Assembly: GCF_028640845.1 (NCBI RefSeq)
Contig: NC_080540.1
Coordinates: 265,083,958 to 265,147,957 of the forward strand
From: Ahaetulla prasina
Lineage: Eukaryota > Chordata > Lepidosauria > Squamata > Colubridae
DNA: 64,000 nt
Reading direction: 5' to 3'
Under the pieces are notes generated by a model, which saw only the letters and a list, made by a program, of their open reading frames with translations, made no database searches and was not told where the DNA came from. Each line of letters starts with the position of its first letter. Positions within the stretch are counted from its first letter, which is position 1. Both the position numbers and the translations under genes were made by a program. Of this stretch, positions 24,940 to 36,648 are shown one piece after another.

Positions 24940-25359
24940 GAGGCTAAAACATATGAAGAACGGTTGAAGGAACTGGGTATGTCTAGTTTAATAAAAAGAA
25001 GGACCAGGGGAGACATGATAGCAGTCTTCCAATATCTCAGGGGTTGCCACAAAGAAGAGGGAGTCAGGCTGTTCTCCAAAGCACCTGAAGGTAGAACAAG
25101 AAGCAATGGGTGGAAACTGATCAAGGAAAGAAGCAACTTAGAACTAAGGAGAAATTTCCTGACAGTTAGAACAATTAATAAGTGGAACGACTTGCCTGCA
25201 GAAGTTGTGAATGCTCCAACACTGGAAATTTTTAAGAAAATGTTGGATAACCATCTGTCTGAGATGGTGTAGAGTTTCCTGCCTGGGCAGGGGGTTGGAC
25301 TAGAAGGCCTCCAAGGTCCGTTCCAACTCTGTTGTTGTTGTTGTTGTTGTTGTTGTTAT
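24940..25359 (+). mobile_element. CR1 LINE 3' end with (GTT)n tail
   Basis: The frame 24964-25272 is open over the CR1 ORF2 C-terminus (MKELGMSSLIKRRTRGD, FLTVRTINKWNDLPAEVVN, MLDNHLSEMV). It is followed by the 3' UTR (GGGGGTTGGACTAGAAGGCC, TTCCAACTCT) and (GTT)n at 25332-25358. Its open frame and similarity to the 46060 and 36649 copies suggest a younger subfamily than the copy at 1200. Confidence 0.85.
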
Positions 25360-27054
25360 ATTTCCCAACCCAACCCAATTCTCTTCTTCCTTGCTCTCAG
25401 CTTCAGTATTTGTTTGTACCTAATACCAGAGCAGATGTATCATCTGCAATTAATCTTTTTCCCCTCACTCTTACAGAAGTTAAGCAACCTCTCCATGAAC
25501 TTCCAGATCTTGGGGATCATATTTTTTTAATGATCTTTTCATAGCAAGAAGACTGCTTTTTTTTTTTTTACATATCACCATTCAAATGAAAACAAAATTG
25601 TTAATTCTAGAGATTATTGGGGTAGAAAGGGAACATTCAAAATCAAAATTTATATGAATTTCAGTAGAGCTTATTGTTGTTATTGTTGTTCTCCTCCTCC
25701 TCCTCTTCCTCCTCTTTTCTCAAACTAATATATGATTGTAGGGATCAGTAGGTAGGCTCAAATGTTATTAACCTTGGAGGCAGCTCTGGCTGGTCAACAC
25801 TGGCTGACCTTTGGTCAAAGATTTACTTTTACTAAATATAAACTTTCTGATGATTAACTTTATATGGATATCAGTATTGATCAGGAGAAAATCAATAAAA
25901 TACAAAATTACTCATTTAAGCAGATGGACTGGCCTTTGTGGTTAGATTCATTCCAGTTTATATATTCTTTATCCTGTTACAAGAAATGTAGACGGTCCAA
26001 GATATATTGGAGATATTAGCACTGCACCTATTTTTGAGAATATTATTTCTATTTGTTAACTAAGACCAAGCTGGAATAAGAAAATACAAGATAATGGATT
26101 TCTTCTGAATAATATGGGGTCAAAGTTTCTATAAAATGGAAATGTTGAATATCAATGGATTGTGGCTATTAGCTTCTATTGTATTAAAGCAATTATTCAT
26201 ACTAATATATTGTTTTTTTCTTTTATGGAGGAAGAAAACATTGCAATAATTTAACCTTGTTGCCAACCCTCAGTGGGATCATTACTAATCTTCTATATCA
26301 ACAAGAAGTTAACAGCACTGCAGAGAAGTAATTGTATTTTATCTACAGTAAAAATATGAAATCACATATCTTTAGAACCTAGGGATCCCTTTTTAATTAT
26401 ACACCAGAAATGGTTTAATTTCTTTATAAAAACATTTCACATAATGTAATCTTAAATCAGTAAAAAGACAGAATTTTTAAAAATCCCATATAATATATAC
26501 ATAGCAAAAGTTGTTTTGTTTTTTAGTTGATCTTAAAGAGACTGAGAATATTTTTAAAAAATATTCAGTAAAAACTTTTATTACCAAGTACATGTTAATG
26601 TACAGATACAAACCTCTCTATAATAAAATCTTATTTATACTTTGAAAATAAAATTACAACTTGCTTATTCATTTGGTGGCAAATATTCCATTTAAGGCCA
26701 AACACTTTATTCGTTTCAGTTTTCCTCTTTTGTAAAATTATGCGGTTGTGAGAAATTTTTCTACATGATGTAACCTCTATTCTGCTCAGTTCAGGAAATC
26801 CATAAAAACTTGGTGTGGTTAAAATTCAACTACATAGGAAAATATGGGAAAGTGATATCAAATGATCTGATATGATAAATTGAATATCAGGTGGAAAATA
26901 AACAGTGAAAATTCACAGTCTAATATAAAAATGTATTTCAATATGTATGTATACAATTTTCAATTCAGAATTGTACAGAAGGTCAATAATACAAATAGAA
27001 AATTGGCTTCTTCCAAGTTTTATAAGGAGGGTCCAGATCTTTTGGAGGATGCTA
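25360..27054. other. Unannotated AT-rich sequence
   Basis: Contains poly-T at about 25556-25570 and a TTG/CTCC-rich low-complexity run at 25673-25718; no gene or named repeat. Confidence 0.5.
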
Positions 27055-27535
27055 TTTTATTTTTCTTCTTTTATTTATTAAATTTATTTGGCACCCATCC
27101 CACTTTGGGGTGACTTTGAGCAGCTTACAACATTAAAAGCTATGAAAACATTCCGCAGGAGGCAAGTATAATGCCAGAGAAAGCACATTCAGAGTCTCAC
27201 TAAATGACTTTGCTTGTTAGAAGAGTCCCAATGGGCCCCCACTTTGCCTGATCAGATTAGCAGAAATCATTGCAAGCAGATAATCCTTCAAATAACAAGA
27301 TTGGGTGCCATAAGGCCTTATAGGTGCAACTGGCACTTTGAATGCACATGAAAGCAAACTGGCTATGAAGTGCAGTTTTTGGAGAATCAATCCCACATGG
27401 GAAAATTGAATCAAACCCTTCTTTGCCCATACTGCTATATCGTGGACCAGCTGTAGACTTTAAGGGTAGCACCATGTAGAGTACTGCATTGTAGTAGTCT
27501 AGCTACGAAGTCAATAGGGTAAGAGTGACAGTCTA
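27055..27535 (-). mobile_element. Old L2-like LINE 3' fragment
   Basis: On the - strand, weak but ordered similarity to the L2 C-terminus: YMVLPLKSTAG near 27475, LQKLHFIASLLSCAFKV near 27390-27340, YLKDYLL near 27300. The 3' UTR homologue (GGCACCCATCCCACTTTGGGGTG, reverse orientation) is near 27090. It is far more diverged than the other L2 copies, hence an ancient insertion. Confidence 0.5.
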
Positions 27536-27802
27536 AAAGTCTTGCAAATGTTTACTAGTCAGAGAAATAGCCACTACATCATCCTACTAAAAATGTCAGA
27601 AATTTTAAAATAAAATTTATGAGATTTAATAGTATATTATTAACTTGTAATAGAACACATAATTATTTGGTTCAGGATTTCCTTCAACTATTATCTTTTC
27701 AGGTCACCCATAGTATCATCAACAACTCTTTTTGAATGCCAGCCCTTCCCAGTGGTCTTCCATGTTCATTTAGAACTTCCTGCTGCACAGAGTTCCCTGA
27801 AG
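27536..27802. other. Unannotated sequence
   Basis: Nothing recognised. Confidence 0.5.
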
Positions 27803-27810
27803 GATCAATT

Positions 27811-28075
27811 CAGTGGTGAAATCCAATTTTATTTTTACTACCGGTTCTGTGGGTGTGGCTTGGTGGGTGTGGCATGGCTTGGTGGGCGTGGAAGGAAAAG
27901 GATACTGCAAAATCTCAATTTCCTCCCCACTCCTGGGGGAAGGATATTGCAAAATATCCATTCCCACACCACTCTGGGGCCAGCCAGAGATGGTATTTGC
28001 TGGTTCTCTGAACTGCTCAAAATTTCCACTACCAGTTCTCCAGAACCTGTCAAAACCTGCTGAATTTCACCTCTG
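27811..28075. mobile_element. hAT-type MITE, perfect 8-bp target duplication
   Basis: 265 bp with ends CAGTGGTGAAATCCAATTTT and CTGAATTTCACCTCTG, inverted repeats of hAT style. Both flanks read GATCAATT (27803-27810 and 28076-28083), an intact 8-bp duplication. The subterminal ACTACCGGTTCTGTGGG and GTGTGGCTTGGTGGG repeats recur in the second copy at 29634-29846. No coding potential. Confidence 0.85.
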
Positions 28076-28083
28076 GATCAATT

Positions 28084-28802
28084 CATGCCATTTACCCTAC
28101 TAATATTCTGCTTACCACCAACATCAGGAAGGAGCCCTAATTTCCTCTTGAATTTAAGCTTTTTTGTTGTCGTTGTCCCTTGTACAATTCTGTTCCACTC
28201 CCTTTTTTCCTGTGAGCTGGTGTGCGATAGAGTTTATTATAAACTCTTAGCACAACCTTTAATGTTTGATTGATTGGAAAGGACAATCAGATATAGGATG
28301 CTCTTGGGAGGTGGCATATAATATATATACACACACTCTTCTTCCTTTGACAGTTCCATTTGTAATACTCTCACAAGCCTAAGCCATGTTGGCCACATAA
28401 TGATGTTTCTGCAATGTTATGCCAGCATTTCTGACTCTGAAGGGGAGGAAGGGAAATACAGATGTTGCTCTACCCACAAATAACGGAGAATTCAGAGGCA
28501 GGGGGAGTTACTGATGAGAAAGAAATGATGATGGGAGTTGCATTGAGCCAGGAGTGGGGAGAAATAGACAGGTCAAATATAGAAGAAATTAGAAAACTCC
28601 TACAAAAAAAAATTAAGACAGAAGAATTGGGGGAAGGGGATACGATTCCTGCTGTTCAATACAAGGAGAAAGGGAAACATATGATATTTGTAGCCTCAGA
28701 GAAGATGGGGAGAAAATGGACAAGGGGTTGAATAAGAAATGGGGTGCATGAGCAAGTTCAATTGTTTCCAGCTGTTACATAAACATACAACAGGTACTCT
28801 GC
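28084..28802. other. Unannotated sequence
   Basis: An 89-codon frame at 28462-28731 (MLLYPQITENSEAGG..., Lys/Glu-rich) is open but has no recognisable motif or splice context; not called. Confidence 0.45.
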
Positions 28803-29025
28803 TATAAGGAGCAGTGGTGGCACAGTGGTTAAAATGCAGCATTGCAGGCCATCTCTGCCCACAGGCTCAAAGTTGACTCAGCCTTCCATCCTTCTGAGGT
28901 CAGTAAAATACAGACCCAGATTGTTGAGGGCAACCTGTTAACATGGTAAACTGCCCAGAGAGTGCTGTAAAGTACAACAGGGCAGTAGATATAGTTACTA
29001 AGTGCTATTGCTTTTGCTATAATTT
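28803..29025 (+). mobile_element. tRNA-derived squamate SINE (partly deleted)
   Basis: The head GTGGCACAGTGGTTAAAATGC resembles a pol III A box. The body (GACTCAGCCTTCCATCCTTC, AGACCCAGATTGTTGAGGGC) and the 3' part (AACTGCCCAGAGAGTGCTGTAAAG, ending AAGTGCTATTGC) match a SINE common in squamates. The stretch that should hold the B box appears deleted, so it is unlikely to be transcribed by pol III. Confidence 0.7.
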
Positions 29026-29633
29026 TGCTAATTCAGAAATGACAGAGGAAAAAGCCTTGAGTTTAAATCTAGAGAGTATAAAAACCTTTTACTTCTTTGT
29101 ACTAAGAATGGCCAAGTGACTGTTGTTTATGGCTCCATTTTTGTCTGCCATAAAGATTCTAATTTGGCTAAGTCATATATGAGGATTTATGGCCACATCA
29201 AGCCAGGAGTCAAGTGAAAGCGCTGTCTATCACTGCATAGCCCAGTTCAAGAAGCCTGACATAAGTACAGCAACACCATTGCTCTACAAAGGTTTACTGA
29301 ACCAAGTTACAGGACAATTTATTTCTTCAAAACTGCCAGGCCACTTCTGTAGATTGGCATGGTCCAATTGGAAGTACAGGACATTCCAAAACTACGTGGT
29401 ATGTAATGTTTCATAGAAGTCCTTACACTTTGCATTTATTTTCTTTTTGTTTAGATTTTTATCCCACCTTTTTTTTCTATGTACAACTCAAGGTGGCAAA
29501 CATACTAATACTTCTTCCTCCTCCTATTTTCTCACAACAACAGTCCTGTAATGTGAGTTGGGCTTTTAAAAAGTATGAGTGATGTCTATATATTGATGAG
29601 TGTTCTATTTACCATAGGCACACATACGTATAT
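29026..29633. other. Mostly unannotated; possible old LINE/SINE tail
   Basis: 29450-29570 (TTTTATCCCACCTT, CAACTCAAGGTGGCAAAC, CACAACAACAGTCCTG) looks like a dispersed squamate repeat tail in reverse orientation, but I cannot name the family. Confidence 0.4.
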
Positions 29634-29846
29634 CAATGGTGAAATTCAAATTTTTTTTTACTACCGGTTCTGTGGGGTTGGTGGGCATGGCTTGGTGGGC
29701 ATGGCAGGGAAATGATACTGCAAAATCTCCATTCCCACCCCACTCTGGGGCCAGCTAGAGGTGATATTTGCCAGTTCTACAAACAACTCAAAATTTTCGC
29801 TACCGGTTCTCCAGAACCTGTCAGAACCTGCTGAATTTCACCCCTG
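29634..29846. mobile_element. hAT-type MITE (second copy of the 27811 family)
   Basis: Ends CAATGGTGAAATTCAAATTT and CTGAATTTCACCCCTG, with the same internal CTACCGGTTCTGTGGGG and GCTACCGGTTCTCCAGAACC blocks as 27811-28075. The flanking octamers (ACGTATAT, GTGTCTAT) agree at only 5 of 8 positions, so the duplication has decayed or the boundary differs. Confidence 0.75.
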
Positions 29847-29865
29847 GTGTCTATATGTGTATATA

Positions 29866-29998
29866 CAGGTAGTCTTTGTTTAATTTGTTTACATTGGACA
29901 AGAATTATTTGCAGTTATGACAGTGGTGAAAAAATAATTTTGCAACCAATGCCCAGATTTACAAATTTTGCAGCATCTTTCCCTCAGTCACATAGCTT
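29866..29998. mobile_element. Truncated mariner/pogo-like MITE
   Basis: Starts TACAGGTAGTCTTTGTTTAA, the same terminal motif as 23928, and keeps the inner CCCAGATTT / CACATAGCTTGATCC blocks. The right half and right inverted repeat are missing. Confidence 0.55.
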
Positions 29999-31789
29999 GA
30001 TCCTTCTTTGCCCTGTTATTAATTAACTTACTTCAACTCTGTATTTATAGGTATTGCTATAATTGTTAAAAGATTCTCACACCACATGTAATTAGTGGGA
30101 GAAAGTATATATATATTCTCTCACTGATTGCTGTGATTGATGAGAGGTAGGAAGAGAGTTTATAAGATTACAGAAACAGGAAAGCACAAAATCTATCTAT
30201 ATTTTGTAAAAATGCAAAACACTTATTTATATAACATAAGAATTAAATGTACAATTTATGAAGTTTTTTACTTCTTTGAAAGTCCTCTTCCCCTCCTAAA
30301 AAAAAACACAAATTAAATTTCAAGTATGGAGATATTTGATTCACATATTGTTAATTTTATTTTAACATCTTAGTTTTAAAAAGGAATATATTTGCTGTGT
30401 ATATTTTCTGACAAAAGCAAGTTATATGCCTTTTTCCAATCCATTTTCTTTATTTGTACTAGCTACAAGTATTTATCTATTTAATTTTTACATTGTATGA
30501 CTCTCAGCCATTCAAGATCAAACTGTCAAATCCAGTTATTGAGCACCTAAAGATAAAAGAGATCTTAGAGTATTGTTTTTAAAATAGAATTTATAAACAG
30601 ATGCTTTTCAAAGGATCCCAACTAGTTTTAGGCTTATAATGTGGTATGAAAGCTGAATGTAATTATAGGATTAAAAGGATGACAAACAAAATCTAACTGA
30701 GATTCTTTTGCTTCTCTTTAAAAGAAAACAAGGCAATTGATCACTGTTTGTTCTTGTCATTTTAGAACTACATTACAGCTGCAGCAGGTTATTCTAAAAA
30801 TAGAGTACTGTTGACATTTTACTTGCTTGAAAATGTATCTTCAATGTGAAATAGTCAAAGGTGCATCTTAAATGTCTAGTCTTCTAGTTTTGCTTTCAAA
30901 ACTAGTATTGATATTTCTAAGTCTAGGAGAAAGGATTTGAAGCAGAAACGAGACACAAAATACCAAACACATCAACTTAATTTCCAATTCAGTGCTTTCA
31001 CTTTCAGGTAAATGCTACTGCAGGAGCTGGGTCAGTTCCAGAAATTACTACATTAAAAAAAAAATAGCCAAAGCTTCTGTACCTTTTTGAATTGTATCAG
31101 TGGGAGAAAAAAAATGGTTAAAACTACCCTACATTATGCCCCTGTGGTCTATCTGGGAAAAAAGAAATAGAAAAAACAAACAAACAGGGAATGGAAAGAA
31201 AGGAAAATGTATGTAACAATATACATGCTTGTTTTATTGTAAAACAAGAAAAAACTCATCTACCTTAAGCATGAATTTCCAATATTTTCTTCCATTCTTA
31301 AGACACTACTCTGTCTCAGAATCAGAAATGTCAACAAGCTGAAACATATATTTTGCTCGTGCTCAGAGTATAATAGCCCTACTTCAAACGTTTTGTCAGA
31401 CAGTTTCAAATTTGCTTCCTTAAAAAGGACAACATACAGATAAACTTGTTCTATCTGAACATTTATTCCAGCCATTGGTAACAGTGGGAACATGGGACAG
31501 GTAACAGAAGAGATAAAGCATCAAACTCTCTACTTTTAACTTGAGATACTTAACCCAACATAGTAGAAAAGACTAATTTCTCATCAACATTCTTCAATTA
31601 ACATCTTCCATCCTGATTTCAGTTAACAGGTTTACAACAAGGCAAAGTAACATTCTGGATTCTGTGCATGCGCAAGAATGGTGGCTTACTGAATGCACGG
31701 AACAGCGGTTTTCTGATCCCTGGCTGATGTCTGCGTCTTGCTGCTTCTTTCGCCGTTTGCGGCCCCCGGTCCAGTGAATCAACATCCCA
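29999..31789. other. Unannotated AT-rich sequence
   Basis: No gene or named repeat. GC rises sharply from about 31780, marking the start of the L2 5' region. Confidence 0.5.
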
Positions 31790-33100
31790 GCGGCCGCGGG
31801 TGAGGTCTTTGGACCTTTTTGGACCCGCGGTTGCTGTGCCCGGAGCTGGAGAAGCCGGAGATGGGGTGGGTGAAGATGGCGGTCTTGCGGAGGTGCTGGG
31901 AGGGCGGCATGTCTTCAGCTGTTTCAGCTGTTTATCCATCCGTGCTGTTAGCGGCGTTTATCTATCAGCGCCGCTGACCTGCACCCCTCGGACTGCACCC
32001 CCTGGACTGAGCCTCAGGGCCCCTGGCCCCCTAGCTCTTTGTAACATCTCCCTGACGATTGCAGGGGTGAGCGGTGGGGGTCGGCAGCCATGTGGAGGCG
32101 TGGGGGAAGGCGGTGTGTGCCATCTCCGCCGCTATGCCCAGACTGCGTTTCTCGGCTTTTTGGCCCCATCTCGCTGGAACATCCCCCCGCTGGCAGTTGA
32201 GGATCGGTGACCATGTGGAGGCGGCCATGTGGAGATGTGGTGATGGGGCGGCGTGTTCCCAGCTGAGGGCGGTGCCCACTCATCGGCGCCCTGACTGCGC
32301 CCCTGGACTATGCCTCCTGGTCTTCTGACTACCAACTCGTTGGAACATCTCCCCCGTTGAGTGCGGGGGCGAGCGGTGGACTTGACAACCATGTGGAGGT
32401 GCGGGGGTGGGGCGGTTTATTCCCAGCTGATACCATTGTTTACCCATCTACCCCACCCCCCGGCCTTCTCCCTGGCCTGCTGGAACATCTCCCCCGCAGA
32501 CGGCATTCTCTGGCCCGGTGGAACATCTGCTCGGCGGCCGTTGGGTGAGGTCTTTGGCCTCTTGGTACCCACGGTTGCCGCACACGATGCTGGAGAAGGG
32601 GTGAGCGACGAAGGATAGCGGACATGATGAGCCACAGGAGGGAGATAGTGGTTCAGCCAGATCAACGTTTCTGCCTTGTTCCTCTAGCTGCAAGACCAAC
32701 TGCGCAGTTTTCGAAGTCTGGATCCTTTGGGGAGTGGCTTGGTCTTGCCAGGAGGGGCGTGGGAGGTAATGAAGATGGCCCCTTGGATGGCATTTCCAGG
32801 TACCCTTGGACGACGGAGCCGGAGACGAGAGGAACGTCGGAGGCGTTGTGGTCTCTGTTTGACGTGTCTTCCTTTCATATGGGGGACAATGACAGACAGT
32901 GACGGAGCCGACGGAAGCACCACTTATTTCCCTATGGGGCTCGGGTTTATGGAACAGAGCAGTCGTGTTTTATGTCCTGGTTGGTTTAAGATGGTTTAAG
33001 ATCTTTGCCTGTTAATCCACCAGGATATCATGGACTTTACATCTAGCCATGAAAGACTGCTTGTTCTACTTTTTCCATCTTGTACCGGGCCCCGGAAAAC
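31790..33100 (+). promoter_or_regulatory. L2 5' region with 135-165-bp irregular repeats
   Basis: The motif GGAACATCTCCCCCG (or GTAACATCTCCCTG) followed by GAGCGGTGG and CCATGTGGAGG recurs at about 32041, 32176, 32341 and 32481, with a partial at 32519. This gives spacings of about 135-165 bases. Many CpGs are present. In L1 and some CR1/L2-like LINEs, 5' UTR repeats carry the internal promoter; that role here is inference. Open frames on both strands reflect high GC and are not called as genes. Confidence 0.55.
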
Positions 33101-33479
33101 CATCTTAGTATAACATCTCAGCTGATAAAGGGGACGGAATCAGCTGTCGGCCGATGCCATGCGTTATTCGCCACATGAACTCTTGTGCCTGCGAGGCACT
33201 CCCGCCTCACAGGAATGGCCCTCCACATTATTGAGGGCCAGCCTTATTGACGGGTTTTGGGACCCAGAGAGGTGGCATGCGTTGAGGAAGAATCTTTGGG
33301 GTAGTTCCATCTGTACGGTAAGTGAGAGAGGCAGATATGGCAGAAGCAAGGGGCTGTATCGATCTTTGGGAGCACGTGCTCGCTGTCTAAAAGCGATCGC
33401 GCGCTCCGGCCCCTCAGACTTCACCCGTTCCCCGGGTGGCCAGGATCCTCAGAGCTTGGGCCTTCGGTTGATGCTGTGC

Positions 33480-34392
33480 AATGCACGGTCCGTGGTTAAC
33501 AAAGCCCCCCTGATTTGTGATCTTATACAGGGGGGACCTTATGGGCATTATGGAGACCTGGTTGGGCACGGAAGGGGGTGTTCCCCTTGTCGAGCTGTGC
33601 CCTCCGGGTTTCCGAGCATTCCATCAACTGAGGGCCCAAGGTAGGGGTGGGAGGGTGGCGGTTGTTATTAGGGAAAGTATACAGCCGAGAGAGTCCACTG
33701 TGCCTCAGGTAGCCAGTTGTGAATCCCTCTTTGTGAGGTGGGGTCATAGGGGTCAGATGGGCTTGTTGATCACGTACCTGGCTCCTTGCTGCATGACTAC
33801 AGCCCTGCCTGAGCTGTTGGAGGTGCTTGCCGGGGTGGCGGTTGAGACCCCCAGACTTATGGTCATGGGGAATTTCAACTTGCCATCGACCAGCTTGTCA
33901 TCGACGGCGGCTCGGGAGTTCAAGGCCTCCATGACAGCCTTGGACCTGATACAAGTAGTTGATGGCCCTACTCACATTGGGGGAGGCACACTGGACCTGA
34001 TTTATATCTCTGGACAGTGGTTAAATGATCTGGATTTAGGAGATTTAGCAACAGAGCCTTTGTCATGGTCAGATCATTTTCTCCTTCGCTTGGACTTTCG
34101 GACCGCTACCCACCACCGCAGGGAGACGGGACCAATACGGTGGTTCCGTCCCAGGCACCTGATGGACCCGGAGAGGTTCCTGACGGAGCTTGGGCCGTTC
34201 CCTGAGGATCTGGCCCATGGCACGGCTGAAGAACTAGTTGCGGCCTGGGAACAGGCCACGGCTGGAGCTTTAGACCGTGTCGTGTCTTTGCGGCCTCTGA
34301 CCCGGCGTAGATCTCAATCAGCCCCTTGGTTTGAGGGAGATGAAATGCTGGAGAAGACGCCTAGAGAGTACCTGGAGATCCAGCCGTTCTGA
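33480..34392 (+). pseudogene. L2 ORF2 endonuclease domain (broken)
   Basis: The endonuclease nicks target DNA to prime reverse transcription. The frame from 33517 shows IMETWL (catalytic-type Glu at residue 13), MVMGNFNLP (residues 115-123, where the family has GDFN, so the catalytic Asp is Asn) and SWSDHFLL (residues 183-190, the SDH motif). The preceding [16 protein letters not shown] (about 33469-33516) is the usual start of the domain in another frame, so one shift lies near 33517. The frame ends at 34392 by a shift inside the linker; the continuation is open in frame 2 from 34331. Confidence 0.8.
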
Positions 34393-35600
34393 AGCTGACC
34401 GGACACTAGTTAGGTCTTATACTAAGACCTACCTAGTGGCATTGAGGGAAGCAAAGCATTCCTACATTTCCTCCCTCATTGCATCGGCAGATAACTGCCC
34501 GGCTGCCCTGTTTCGGGTGACCCGCTCTCTCCTTCATCAGGAGGTGCGGGATGACCCCTTACAGGGACGTGCCGAGGAGTTTAGTGGTTATCTATACGAT
34601 AAAATCGTTCAGGTCCGGGATGGTCTGGATCAAAATTGGGATGATCCAGGTGAGAGGGCGGAGACTCGTCTTGTTGAGATTGTTTGGGATGAGTTTGACC
34701 CTGTGGCTCTCGAGGACGTGGACAGGTTGTTGGGGAGGTTGCATGCCACCACATGTTTACTGGACCCGTGCCCCTCCTGGCTGGTGCTGGCCACACAGGA
34801 GGTGACACGAGGCTGGCTCCAGGGGATTATTAATGCTTCCTTGTTGGAAGGGGTTTTCCCTGCCACCTTGAAAGAGGCGGTGGTGAGACCCCTCCTCAAG
34901 AAGCCTTCCCTGGACCCAGCTGTTTTGGGAAATTATCGTCCGGTCTCCAACCTTCGCTTTGTCGCGAAGGTTGTAGAGAGTGTGGTGGCATGTCAGCTAC
35001 CCCAATACCTGGATGAAGCTGTCTATCTAGACCTGTTTCAGTCCGGCTTCCGGCCCAGATATAGTACGGATACAGCTTTGGTCGCGTTGGTGGATGATCT
35101 CTGGAGGGCAGGGATAGGAGTTGTTCCTCTGCCCTGGTCCTATTAGACCTCTCAGCAGCTTTTGATACCATCGACCATGGTATCTTGCTGCACCGGTTGG
35201 GGAGTTTGGGAGTGGGAGGCACCGTTTACTGGTGGTTCTCCTCCTATATCTCTGACCGGTCGCAGACAGTGTTGACAGGGGGGCAGAGATCGACCGCGAG
35301 GTGCCTCACTTGTGGGGTGCCGCAGGGGTCGATTCTCTCACCCCTCCTGTTCAACATCTATATGAAGCCGCTGGGTGAGATCATCAGTGGCTTTGGGGTG
35401 AGGTACCAACTGTACCCTGATGATATGCAGCTGTACTTTTCCACCCCAGGCCACCCCAACGAAGCTATTGAAGTAATGTCTGGTGCCTGGAAGCCATATG
35501 GGTCTGGATGGGGAGAAACAGGCTCAAGCTCAATCCCTCCAAGACGGAGTGGCTGTGGATGCCGGCACCCTGATACAGTCAGCTGTAGCTGCAGCTGACT
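34331..35600 (+). pseudogene. L2 ORF2 reverse transcriptase domain (broken)
   Basis: The RT copies element RNA at the nicked target. In the first frame (34331-35146) NYRPVSNL lies at residues 201-208 and FQSGFRPRYSTDTALV follows. The frame stops just as motif A begins; LLDLSAAFDTIDHGILL reads in another frame at about 35142-35192. The third frame (35185-35598) holds motif B GVPQGSILSPLLFNIY and motif C YPDD (residues 77-80), where active relatives have YADD. A further shift near 35490-35610 precedes the C-terminal part. Confidence 0.8.
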
Positions 35601-35615
35601 GTTGGGGGCGAATCA

Positions 35616-36263
35616 TTGGCCCCGATGAAAAGGGTACGCAACTTGGGCGTTCTCCTGGATGGATGGTTGTCGTTTGACGATCACTTGACGGTTCTCTCCA
35701 GGAGAGCTTTTTATCAGGTCCACCTGATCCACCAGTTGCGCCCCTTCCTTGACCGGGATGCCCTATGCACGGTCACTCACGCTCTTGTTACCTCTCGCTT
35801 GGATTATTGCAATGCTCTCTACATGGGGCTCCCCTTGAAGTGCACCCGGAGGCTCCAGTTAGTTCAGAATGCAGCTGCGTGGGTGATAGAGGAAGCCGCA
35901 TGTGGCTCCAATGTAACACCACTCCTGCGCAGGCTGCACTGGCTGCCTGTGGTCTCTCGGGTGCACTTTAAGGTTTTGGTTACTACCTTTAAAGCACTCC
36001 ATGCCTTAGGGTCAGGGTACTTACGGGACCGCCTACTGCTACTGAATGCCTCCCACCGACCCATACGCTCACACAGAGAGGGTCTTCTCAGGGTGCTGTC
36101 CGCCAAGCAATGTCGGCTGGCGGCCCCCAGGGGAAGGTCCTTCTCTGTTGGGGCTCCCACCCTCTGGAACGAACTTCCCCCTGGACTGCGTCAACTGCCT
36201 GACCTTCGGACCTTTCACCGCGAGCTGAAGACGTATTTGTTTATTCGCGCAGGACTGGCTTAG
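35616..36263 (+). pseudogene. L2 ORF2 C-terminal region
   Basis: A 215-codon open frame with RNLGVLLDGWLSFDDHL, VTSRLDYCNALYMGLPL, LVQNAAAWVI, LRRLHWLPVVSRVHFKVL, TLWNELPPGLRQLPDL and LKTYLFIRAGLA before the stop. This tail follows RT in L2/CR1 LINEs and is the part shared with the shorter copies at 6496 and 14086. It is intact in itself but separated from RT by a frameshift. Confidence 0.8.
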
Positions 36264-36473
36264 AAATTTAAAAATTTTAAAGAGCTTTAATTTTAATATT
36301 TATATCTGATACAAATTTTATGGGTTTTTTAACAGTATAATGTTTTACATTTTTGCCAAACATATAATAAATTTTTTAATCTTTGTTTTTATCTGTATAT
36401 TGTCATTGTTTTTATTGTGGCTGTGAACCGCCCTGAGTCCTTCGGGAGAAGGGCGGTATAAAAATCCAATAAA

Positions 36474-36526
36474 TACTAATACTAATACTAACACTAATAC
36501 TAATACTAATACTAATACTAATACTA
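36474..36526. repeat. (ACTAAT)n microsatellite, L2 tail
   Basis: Direct continuation of the L2 3' UTR (AAAATCCAATAAATACTAAT). Shorter in the duplicated copy at about 38378-38424. Confidence 0.9.
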
Positions 36527-36648
36527 ACATTTCTTCTGGAAGTCATAAGGAATATATTTTTAATAAAGCATCATAATAATTATTATTGAATAGTAATTTA
36601 ATCACTATGCTATTGAACACTTTTAAATATTTCCCTGGAAAATCATCC

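Larger units (their letters stand above)
31790..36530 (+). mobile_element. Near full-length L2-type LINE, inactivated
   Basis: About 4.7 kb, GC-rich against an AT-rich background. Order: 5' region with irregular repeats (31790-33100), short degraded frames possibly from ORF1 or the start of ORF2 (33159-33500), apurinic-type endonuclease (33480-34150), reverse transcriptase (34880-35470), C-terminal tail (35616-36263), 3' UTR with GAACCGCCCTGAGTCC (36425), and an (ACTAAT)n tail at 36474-36526. At least three frameshifts and catalytic substitutions disable it. The left end is approximate because I see no target duplication. Confidence 0.85.

Noticed and set aside
28462..28731. 89-codon Lys/Glu-rich frame
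   Set aside because: Open but without homology I can recognise, splice sites or codon pattern; length is compatible with chance.
31800..33000. Many GC-rich open frames on both strands, possible CpG-island promoter and first exon of a host gene
   Set aside because: The region leads directly into L2 endonuclease and RT on the same strand, carries tandem units and lacks splice or coding signals of its own; best explained as the LINE 5' region.
36345..36530. Frame rich in repeated LVLV on the - strand (and its twin at 38242-38427)
   Set aside because: Translation of the (ACTAAT)n microsatellite and L2 3' UTR.
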